Positions 9,265 to 16,061 of a DNA stretch of 64,000 bases are shown here, one piece after another. The stretch comes from Burkholderiales bacterium (lineage in GTDB: Bacteria; Pseudomonadota; Gammaproteobacteria; Burkholderiales; Ga0077523). The notes beneath the pieces were generated by a model. It worked only from the letters and a program-made list of their open reading frames with translations. It did no database searches and was not told where the DNA came from. The stretch spans positions 196,175-260,174 of the forward strand of contig JALHMS010000006.1 of NCBI GenBank assembly GCA_022843925.1, written 5' to 3'. Position 1 is the first letter of the stretch; every line of letters starts with the position of its first letter. Position numbers and translations under genes: made by a program.

Positions 9265-11525
9265 CGTGCGTGCTCCTCCGGCCGGGGCGCCGAATTGCGT
9301 GGCGTCTCACCACCCTTCTCGAGCGTCGAGTGGTGTTGGCAACGCTCGGCGACAGCGGGGTCCCGGGTGGCGATCAGCACAGTCCACGATTGCCGCGGAT
9401 CCCGCAGAACGGCGAACAGTTCACTCAGCGTCGTTGGGTCCGAGCCGTCGAGAATGTCGTCCAGCAAGAGCAGCCGTGGCGCGAGCACGATGGCCCGAGC
9501 CAGGAGCAGCCGCAATCGCTGCCGGCTCGACAGCGGAAGGCCTCCGGAGATGAGCCGCGTGTCGATTCCATCGGGCAGAGCTAGAAGTTCTTCGAGCAGC
9601 CCGACGCGGTCGAGCGCATCGGTGATCGCATCGAGCCCGATGTCGTCGCGACCCAGCCGGATGTTCTCCGTGACCGTACCCGACACGATGTCGCCTTCCC
9701 GGATCAGTGCGACCTGCGTTCGCAGCCTCGAGAGATCCCAACTGCGAATGTCGAGGCCATCCAGGCGGATGAATCCGTCGTGGGGTACTGCCATGCCGAA
9801 CAGGAGATTGAGCGTGGTGCTCGATCCACGGCCAGAAACGCTCCTGAGTGCCACGCATTCGCCACGGTTCAAATGGAGGTCCATGCCCGAGAGCACAGGG
9901 GGGGCACCGGGGTAGGCGAAGGAGACATCGTGACACTCGACCAGCATGCCCCCGGTAGCCGGAGCGGCGGCCTCTCCCTGCGTCCGCTCGGTGGCGAGAT
10001 CCGTCAGGTGGCCGATCTTGTCCATGGCGGCGAGGCCGCTGTACCAGACGTCGAAGAGGGCACCGAGCTTCGAGATCGAATACACGATGCTCGCCACGAT
10101 CAACTCGCTCGCCACGAGCTGGCCAAGCGTCAATTCCTGTTGCAGCACGAGCCAGCCGCCGACCATGAGAAGCGTGCCGGTCGCGAAGATTTCCAGCAGC
10201 AGGAGCGAGCAAATCTGCCGGAGCAGCACGCGGAAGTAGGACTTGGTGGCGTCGAGGTAGCTCCTCGCGAGCTGGTCGGACCGCTGCTGGGCGAGGGCGA
10301 ATCCTCCGGGACCCTTGAAGAGCGTCGGACTCCGCGCAAGCTCCTCCAGCCAGTTCAACGTCTCGTACTTGAGGCGCGATTCCCGGATGGACGCATCCTG
10401 CGCCCCGCGGCCGCTCAGCATGGCGAAGCCGATGCCGATCCACAGCAGGAGGGAGAACCCGAAGAGCGTCGGGTGGTAGAGCCCGAGGACCGCGGTGCCG
10501 ATCACCAGACCGAGCACCACCGGAATACCGTTGATCAGGATGCGCTCTGCCGCGCGCTGGATGGTGACTATGTCGAGGAAGCGATTCACGAGCTCCGGGC
10601 CGCTCGCACCTTCGAGGGCGGACGTGTCGACACGTGGTAGCCGATGCGTGAGATCGCCCATGAGTCGCACGAACATCCTCCGCTTGACCACCTCGGCGGT
10701 GTAGATCTGCAGGGCGCGGATCACCGCCGAGAGCCCGAGCGCGGCGACCAGCGCGATACCGATGAACAGCAATGCCTGGATGAACGGGGCGGATTGATTC
10801 CCGAAGGAGAGGTTGCTGACGAACGCGCTGACTGCCAGCGGCAGCGCCAGGTACAGCAACCCCGTCACCACGCTGAAACTCGCGATGGCGAACACCTCTC
10901 GCGATTCGGGGCGCAATACGGCGAGGAAGCGTCGCACCGGACTCAGGGTCGACGCGTGATGGTGCCCCGAGGCGCCGCCATGGTCGCCGTGTCCGCCCTC
11001 GTGCTTTGCGGATGCGGGCTCGGCGGGCATGAACGGCGGCGCGTACAGGACGCCGAACTCGCCGATGTCGAGCACGTTGCGCAGGCCCAGGCGCCTGGCC
11101 AGTGCCCTCCGGCTGATCGTCTTCAGTTCGAGCGGTGCTTCTGCCGTCGAGATGCGCGCGCGCAGCGCGCCGAACTTCCGCACCACGAGCCAGCGCCGTT
11201 CGCTCGGGCTCCACGCCACGAGGGGGCGCAGACCGTCGGCACTCCAGACGGCGTCGGCAACGCTCATGCGGGCGGGTGACAACCGCAGTCCGAGGATGGT
11301 GGCCGCGGTTTCCATCTGGGCCATCGGTTCGGTCTGCTCCTTCAACGCGAGTACGGCGGCGCGTCGCGCCGCCACGTCGCCACAGGGCACACCGGCGAGA
11401 TCGGCGAGGTGGACGAGCGTCCGCTCCCACGCTTCCACGGACAGGCAGTCCTCGGCGTCGGTGGTCGCGACGGGCAGGGCAGCCAGCCCAGGCTGGCCGT
11501 CCGGTGCGATTACGGAGCGGTCCAT
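9261..11525 (-). CDS. ABC exporter-like protein with degenerate nucleotide-binding domain
   Basis: About 755 residues. The N-terminal ~150 residues resemble a C39-like peptidase domain without an evident catalytic Cys-His pair. Then come a His-rich linker (KHEGGHGDHGGASGHHH), six transmembrane helices (about 195-460) and a C-terminal NBD. The NBD aligns along its length, but every catalytic motif is altered. Walker A reads SVSGRGSSTT with Ser near residue 568 in place of Lys. The Q-loop Gln is Arg (VALIREGD). The signature is LSSRQ instead of LSGGQ. Walker B ends LLLLDD rather than DE. The H-loop reads IATRD without His. ATP hydrolysis is therefore doubtful. The start at 11525 is uncertain; an in-frame GTG lies at 11591. 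First gene of the HlyD/TolC operon. Confidence 0.85.
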   Translation of the reverse strand: MDRSVIAPDGQPGLAALPVATTDAEDCLSVEAWERTLVHLADLAGVPCGDVAARRAAVLALKEQTEPMAQMETAATILGLRLSPARMSVADAVWSADGLRPLVAWSPSERRWLVVRKFGALRARISTAEAPLELKTISRRALARRLGLRNVLDIGEFGVLYAPPFMPAEPASAKHEGGHGDHGGASGHHHASTLSPVRRFLAVLRPESREVFAIASFSVVTGLLYLALPLAVSAFVSNLSFGNQSAPFIQALLFIGIALVAALGLSAVIRALQIYTAEVVKRRMFVRLMGDLTHRLPRVDTSALEGASGPELVNRFLDIVTIQRAAERILINGIPVVLGLVIGTAVLGLYHPTLFGFSLLLWIGIGFAMLSGRGAQDASIRESRLKYETLNWLEELARSPTLFKGPGGFALAQQRSDQLARSYLDATKSYFRVLLRQICSLLLLEIFATGTLLMVGGWLVLQQELTLGQLVASELIVASIVYSISKLGALFDVWYSGLAAMDKIGHLTDLATERTQGEAAAPATGGMLVECHDVSFAYPGAPPVLSGMDLHLNRGECVALRSVSGRGSSTTLNLLFGMAVPHDGFIRLDGLDIRSWDLSRLRTQVALIREGDIVSGTVTENIRLGRDDIGLDAITDALDRVGLLEELLALPDGIDTRLISGGLPLSSRQRLRLLLARAIVLAPRLLLLDDILDGSDPTTLSELFAVLRDPRQSWTVLIATRDPAVAERCQHHSTLEKGGETPRNSAPRPEEHAR

Positions 11526-12046
11526 ACACGACTCGAGTGAACAGGGTTCTGCAACGGCGGAGTGACCATGTGGGATGGATGCACGTGGCACTGAGACGCG
11601 CTGTGTTGAGCCATGGGGGACGAAAGCCTTGGGAACGATGATCGGTGGAACAGGGACATGCCGATAGCAAACTGATGGATCACGGACGGCCTGACCACGA
11701 ATGGCCTCACCACGAACGGACTGATCAATAACGAGCGGAACAGAAACAAGCTGAACAGCAACATGCTGACCCCAAAAGAACCCAGCGGAAACAAGTGTCG
11801 CTGATGGGGATTTCCAGCACGCCCGCTAGAGTCAGCTTTTGGCGCAGCAAGTTCCACGGAATCGCCGATGTTTCGTCGGTCAAGGATCGGCCGAACCTGC
11901 TGCCGCTTTAGATTATCTCTGACCCGTGTGGACGGTTCCATCGCGATTCGGCCTTTCGGATGCGCCGAGGCCGCGGCACTGCGCGTGCACGCGGCCTCGA
12001 AGGTGCGGAGATCCGGCACTGCCGGCAATATCCCCCGGATCGCGGA
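11526..12046. other. 520-bp leader region of the export operon
   Basis: This stretch between the formamidase stop and the ABC gene is locally much richer in A+T than its surroundings and contains the 15-bp array listed separately. A minus-strand frame of about 170 codons runs through it and overlaps the ABC start, but its composition is unlike the neighbouring genes and it has no clear ribosome site, so I do not call it a gene. I could not identify a convincing promoter. Confidence 0.4.
11634..11783. repeat. Degenerate tandem array, ten 15-bp units
   Basis: Ten consecutive 15-bp units align without gaps, for example ACCACGAATGGCCTC, ACCACGAACGGACTG, AACAGAAACAAGCTG and AACAGCAACATGCTG. On the minus strand the consensus is roughly NNNGTTNNTGWTCAG. 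Units diverge by several bases each, so the array is old or under selection on only a few positions. Being a multiple of three, it reads as pentapeptides in an open minus-strand frame (FVVRP twice), but no protein is recognisable. It lies 110-260 bp upstream of the degenerate ABC exporter gene. Confidence 0.7.
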
Positions 12047-13498
12047 TCAGCTGTCGCCGGTGAAGATGGCTTTCTTCACGACGGCGTGAACGCCCCAGTT
12101 CCCGTCCACCACCTGCGTGACACCGAAGTCCACCGCGACGGACATGAGCGAGATCGCCTCGTCCTCGGTCAGGCCCTGGGTGGTCATGAGGAACCCGCGC
12201 ATCTTGCGGAAGGCATCCTTCAGGGCGAGGTCGACGGACGACTTTCCGTAGATCTCCGACTGCGCCTTCTCGCCGAGGTCCGCGAGGTAGTTCGGGAAGC
12301 TGAAGCCGTGCAGCACGTACTCGGTCTGGGTTTCGAGGAGCGGGTAGTCGAGGTTTTCCATCGACGTGCCCACCAGATCCGCCTTCTTGTGGAGGATCAG
12401 CTGGAAGGTGCCGGTCAACGAACACTCGATGGCCGTGCCGCACAGTTCGGAGTCACCCTGGGAGGCGTGCGGATCGCCCACGGAGAAGAGGGCACCGTCC
12501 ACCGCCACCGGGTAGTACATCGTCGCGCCCTTGCCGATCCGCCAGTTGTCGATGTTGCCGCCGGTGTAGGAGGGCGGGATCGAGTCGACCATGTCGGCCT
12601 CCTTCGGGGCGAGACCCATCACGCCGAAGTGCGGGCGGATCGGCACGCGCACGTTCTTCAGCACGCCCCAGTTCTCCTGCACCGTCCTGTGGTCCACCGG
12701 CACGCCGGGATAGTCGATGATGTTGTGCACGACCCCGTACGGATCGGTCTGCGGCGTCCAGCGGAAGTTGTAGAGGGCCCGGGCCCAGTCGCGCTCGCCG
12801 GTGGCGTCCACCTCGTAGATCGTGATGACTTCGCGCTTCTTCGGTTCCTCGATGAGGTCGTTGAAGTGGAAGCCCCACCACGCGGCGGCGTTGCTGCCGT
12901 AGCTCTTGCCCTTGAACTGCGCGCTCGGCCGCGGGCGCACGTCGAGGATGCGCACCTCCAGCACGTCGCCCTCCTCCGCGCCCGCGACGGCCACGGGCCC
13001 CGTGCAGATGTGCACGCCCAGGCCTTCGCCGGCGCCGCGGCCGAAGAGCGAGGCGTCCATGGGGCCGGCACCCCGGCGGTCCACGCCCTTCCGGTTCTTG
13101 TCCCAGAAGTAGACGCTCTCGGCACCCGGGTCGCCCTTGATCATCCGCTCGGCATCATCGTTGGCGTGGTGGGTGAGCGTCTCGATCGTGACGAAGTCGC
13201 CCGACTGGATCTCGACCGCCGGCTTCAGCGACTTGCTGAAGTAGCCCCAGTGCACGGTGTCTGCCGTGGCCGGTACGTGGAAGTGCGAGAAAGTGCTCCG
13301 CTCCACGCCTGTCTGGGCGTGCGCGAGGGAGGCCGCGCCGATGCCGCCCAGTGCGGTCGCGGCGCCGCTCGCGAGCGCCCCCTTGAAGAATCCGCGGCGG
13401 GCCTTGCTCGCGGGTTCGCGCAATTCCTCGGGCTTCTCGAGCTTGGGGAGGTCGTGCTGGTGATGAGGGTCGTTGCAGCAATGCTGATGGCCGTCCAT
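12047..13498 (-). CDS. Exported acetamidase/formamidase-family amidohydrolase
   Basis: 483 residues. The N terminus is unusually rich in metal-binding residues (His4, 6, 12, 13, 15; Cys7, 8). A twin-arginine signal follows (KARRGFFKGALASG, Arg34-Arg35, then a hydrophobic stretch ending SLAHA). The body matches the acetamidase/formamidase family: TLTHHANDD, PRPSAQFKGKSYGSNAAAWWG and DPHASQGDSELCGTAIE. Members hydrolyse short amides to acid and ammonia. A GAGGA ribosome site precedes the ATG at 13498. Upstream on the same strand, 90 bp away, is a substrate-binding protein, suggesting uptake and hydrolysis of one compound. Confidence 0.88.
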   Translation of the reverse strand: MDGHQHCCNDPHHQHDLPKLEKPEELREPASKARRGFFKGALASGAATALGGIGAASLAHAQTGVERSTFSHFHVPATADTVHWGYFSKSLKPAVEIQSGDFVTIETLTHHANDDAERMIKGDPGAESVYFWDKNRKGVDRRGAGPMDASLFGRGAGEGLGVHICTGPVAVAGAEEGDVLEVRILDVRPRPSAQFKGKSYGSNAAAWWGFHFNDLIEEPKKREVITIYEVDATGERDWARALYNFRWTPQTDPYGVVHNIIDYPGVPVDHRTVQENWGVLKNVRVPIRPHFGVMGLAPKEADMVDSIPPSYTGGNIDNWRIGKGATMYYPVAVDGALFSVGDPHASQGDSELCGTAIECSLTGTFQLILHKKADLVGTSMENLDYPLLETQTEYVLHGFSFPNYLADLGEKAQSEIYGKSSVDLALKDAFRKMRGFLMTTQGLTEDEAISLMSVAVDFGVTQVVDGNWGVHAVVKKAIFTGDS

Positions 13499-13588
13499 GG
13501 AGTCCTCTTTCAGGAGTTCGGAATGGAGGCGCGAATGGGCGCGCTCCGAACGGCCGCCTTGCAAGTCGGAGACCCGGGTCGTGCACTG

Positions 13589-14689
13589 TCATGGGGGCGG
13601 ATGCAGGCCATTGGAATCAGGGGCATGGCCGCTGGTGCACCGCAACGGGACGCACTCGTGGGACCGCGCCCGCACCATCGCCGGGCTGGGTATTCCCGAG
13701 GCGCGGATTTCTGGTGCGGGATCTCGAGGCACGAGGATCGATGGATCCAGATGACGTGCCGTGACCGCGTCTTCCGGCCTGAGCCCCGGCGTGATCGAGG
13801 CCACATTGGGGATGCCTGCTGCCAGCCGCGTCGCATCGAACGCGCCCAGCGTCGTGCCGACAAGCGATGGCGGCGCGAGCAGCGGTCGGACCGCGCGCCA
13901 CTTCGCGGCCTCGCGGCTGGCGTCGAGGAACGGGTTCGCGAGCAGCAGCGCTTCGAGACAAGGCGCCGCATCGACAGCGCAGGCCGCCGTCGCCCTTTGC
14001 ACTATCGGCACGAAGCGCGCGAGTCCCGGCGTTTCCGCGTCCGCCCGCGCCACGAGGACGTTGCCATAGGGATCGATGCCGAGATCCCGCCACCGCAGGA
14101 CGCGCAGTCGATCGCCGAACGCAGCCTCGAACTCGGTGTGGTGGTGGTAGAACGTGTTGGCTGCGACGTCCGCATCGCCCTTCGCGAGCGCTTCTACCTT
14201 CGCGTTGTTCGGCAGGTCGACCCACGTCACCGCGGCCGGGTCGATGCCATGCAGCGTGGCGAGGCGTGGCCAGAGGCGACGCGCGAGCTCCTTCGGATCC
14301 GCGGCGATGCGTCGTCCGACAAGATCGCCCACGGTCGTCAGGGGCCTGTCGTCGGCGCTGTAGAACGCGAGCGGCGACGCTGCCATCAGCGCCATCACGG
14401 CGACCACGTCCGCAGACTTCGCGCGCGCGGCGATCACCGCGCCGAGATCCGCGATGGCCACCTCGCACTCGCCGCGGACGAGCTTCTCGATTGCGTCGCC
14501 GGAGCCGCCGCCGGGGATGAGTTCGACCGCGAGGTCCGCGGACGCGAACATGCCTTCCTGGCGTGCGGAGTAGAGAGGTGCGTGGTCGGCACCGGGCGCC
14601 CAGTTGAGGCAGACGCGCAGGCCGTCGGCCGCCTGGGCCGCGGAGGCGATGAGCAGGAGGAGTGCCGGGATCAGGACGTGGGCGCGCAT
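13589..14689 (-). CDS. NMT1/ThiY-like periplasmic substrate-binding protein
   Basis: 366 residues with a signal peptide (MRAHVLIPALLLLIASAAQA). The mature start GLRVCLNWAPGADHAPLYSA, followed by EGMFASADLAVELIPGGGSGD and ANTFYHHHTEFEA, fits the NMT1/THI5-like binding-protein family for pyrimidine precursors, taurine or similar ligands. No permease or ATPase gene is adjacent, so it is an orphan component. It precedes the formamidase-like gene on the same strand. The last ~40 residues (after SILVPRDPAPE) look unlike the family and may be an extension. The start at 14689 places the signal peptide at the N terminus. Confidence 0.8.
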   Translation of the reverse strand: MRAHVLIPALLLLIASAAQAADGLRVCLNWAPGADHAPLYSARQEGMFASADLAVELIPGGGSGDAIEKLVRGECEVAIADLGAVIAARAKSADVVAVMALMAASPLAFYSADDRPLTTVGDLVGRRIAADPKELARRLWPRLATLHGIDPAAVTWVDLPNNAKVEALAKGDADVAANTFYHHHTEFEAAFGDRLRVLRWRDLGIDPYGNVLVARADAETPGLARFVPIVQRATAACAVDAAPCLEALLLANPFLDASREAAKWRAVRPLLAPPSLVGTTLGAFDATRLAAGIPNVASITPGLRPEDAVTARHLDPSILVPRDPAPEIRASGIPSPAMVRARSHECVPLRCTSGHAPDSNGLHPPP

Positions 14690-14866
14690 GGGACGGGAGT
14701 CGAGGTTCGGGCGGGGATGCATTGTGTCCCCTCCGGTCGACCGTGCCGAGTGCCGGTGCCGAGGGTGCGGGTCCCAGTGTCGGGAGGACTGACACCCGGC
14801 AAGGGGCGGGCGGCGCGGCTTACTGCAACTCGTTGATGGAGCGAAGTTCTTCTAAAGACCTTTCGA

Positions 14867-14881
14867 TGGCGCAGGATTTGC
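14867..14881 (+). promoter_or_regulatory. Candidate sigma-54 promoter (-24/-12)
   Basis: TGGCGCAGGATTTGC has GG and GC separated by exactly 10 bases (14868-14869 and 14880-14881), the sigma-54 arrangement, about 75 bp upstream of the PEP-CTERM gene. PEP-CTERM genes are known to be controlled by RpoN with PrsK/PrsR in exosortase-containing bacteria, which makes the position meaningful. No activator site was identified. Confidence 0.55.
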
Positions 14882-14954
14882 GGCGAGGTTACGGAGACCG
14901 CGCGCGGTCGCCTGTTGCACCGCGCCCTGCTGCCTTCAATCGGAGAGTTCCACG

Positions 14955-15557
14955 ATGTTCCACTGCCTGTCACCCCTGCGCGCCGCCTTCCTTGCCGCCG
15001 CCTTTCTCGCGGCGACGAGCGCCCAGGCCGCCATCCCCTTCAGCGTCATCGCCCCGTCCACGACCATCCCGTCGTGCGAGATCGGCACCTGCGGCAAGCT
15101 CGTCTGGCCCGTGGCGGAGATCGCCGACGGCATCATCGCGGACGGCGCGCCGTTCAACGGGTTCGCCGGCCTCACCGGTCGTCTCGGCACCATCCGCCTG
15201 GATCTCGACGGCGAGTACGACATCGACACCTTCAACCTCTGGAACGACATCAACATCGTCAACGAGGGCGTGCGCAGTTTCCGACTCGATTTCTTCGACA
15301 TCGACGGCGATGCGATCGGCAGCACGGACGCCCTCGCTGCCGTCTCCAAGTTCGCGGCCAACACGTATTCGTTCACCGCGTTCGAGCGCGTGAGCCGCGT
15401 CGACATGGTGATCCTCACGGTGTCCGGCCGCGTCGAGATCCGAGAGGTCGGCTTCGACGGCGCGGTGTCCGCACCGATCCCGGAGCCCGGCACCACGGCG
15501 CTCATGCTTCTGGGCCTCGCCGGCGTGGCCGGGGTCGCGCGCCGCCGCAAGGGTTAA
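14955..15557 (+). CDS. PEP-CTERM sorting-domain protein
   Basis: 200 residues. A signal peptide (AAFLAAAFLAATSAQA) is followed by a secreted domain with two close Cys (PSCEIGTC) and acidic strand-forming repeats (DLDGEYDIDTFNLW). The C terminus is IPEPGTTALMLLGLAGVAGV and then RRRKG, the complete PEP-CTERM tripartite signal: PEP motif, hydrophobic helix and basic tail. Exosortase processes such proteins for release or surface attachment, usually together with exopolysaccharide. No exosortase gene is in the window. GGAG lies upstream of the ATG at 14955, and a sigma-54-like promoter precedes it. Confidence 0.92.
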   Translation: MFHCLSPLRAAFLAAAFLAATSAQAAIPFSVIAPSTTIPSCEIGTCGKLVWPVAEIADGIIADGAPFNGFAGLTGRLGTIRLDLDGEYDIDTFNLWNDINIVNEGVRSFRLDFFDIDGDAIGSTDALAAVSKFAANTYSFTAFERVSRVDMVILTVSGRVEIREVGFDGAVSAPIPEPGTTALMLLGLAGVAGVARRRKG

Positions 15558-15612
15558 CGCATCCCCGGGTCGCGGTGCATCATCCTGCTTCCCCCGAAAC
15601 AGGAGATGCCCC

Positions 15613-15690
15613 GTGTCCGATGTCATCGCCGAGGTCGTCCACGCGCGCCGCGCACCTGCGATCGAGGCCTCCGACGGAGCGCTGCCATGA
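15613..15690 (+). CDS. Possible 25-residue leader ORF coupled to the next gene
   Basis: A GTG at 15613 is preceded by AGGAG at 15601-15605 with 7-base spacing. It encodes VSDVIAEVVHARRAPAIEAS plus five residues and ends in a TGA that overlaps the ATG of the monooxygenase-fold gene (ATGA at 15687-15690). The ribosome site and coupling are the only evidence; the peptide matches nothing I recognise. It may be a leader, or the remnant of a longer protein. Confidence 0.35.
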   Translation: MSDVIAEVVHARRAPAIEASDGALP

Positions 15691-16031
15691 TCGCCGTGAT
15701 CTTCGAGGTCGTCCCGCGGCCCGACTGCAAGGACGCCTACTTCGGCGCGGCTGCGGCCCTTAAGCAGCATCTCGACGGGATCGACGGCTTCCTCTCGATA
15801 GAGCGCTTCGAAAGCGTGACGCGGCCCGGCCGGTTCCTGTCGCTCTCGTTCTGGCGCGACGAGGAGGCGGTGAAGCGGTGGCGCAACGTGCCCGAGCACC
15901 GGCTCATGCAGCAGATGGGGCGCGAGAAGCTCTTCGCGGACTATCGACTGCGAGTGGCAGGTGTGATCCGTGACTACGGGATGCTCGATCGCGCGGAAGT
16001 GCCGGACGATTCGAAGCCGATCCACGGCTGA
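15687..16031 (+). CDS. Antibiotic-biosynthesis-monooxygenase-fold protein
   Basis: 114 residues beginning MIAVIFEVVPRPDCKDAYF. The ferredoxin-like ABM fold is indicated by IDGFLSIERFESVTRPGRFL, LSFWRDEEAVKRWRN and HRLMQQMGREKLFADYRLRV. Family members are small dimeric haem- or quinone-handling oxygenases, or simply stress-induced dimeric proteins; the substrate cannot be read from sequence. The start was chosen at the conserved MIAVIFEV strand, with GGAG 10 bases upstream. It may be translated by coupling from the small ORF at 15613. Confidence 0.8.
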   Translation: MIAVIFEVVPRPDCKDAYFGAAAALKQHLDGIDGFLSIERFESVTRPGRFLSLSFWRDEEAVKRWRNVPEHRLMQQMGREKLFADYRLRVAGVIRDYGMLDRAEVPDDSKPIHG

Positions 16032-16061
16032 GGGGGACCCGGACGCCGTCGTACGGGTTTG

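Noticed and set aside
11634..11783. CRISPR array
   Set aside because: Units are adjacent 15-mers without unique spacers, strongly diverged, and no cas genes are present.
11510..12028. 172-codon minus-strand frame across the 15-bp array
   Set aside because: It has hydrophobic pentads but no domain, weak start, and an odd composition; listed only as a possible explanation of the array.
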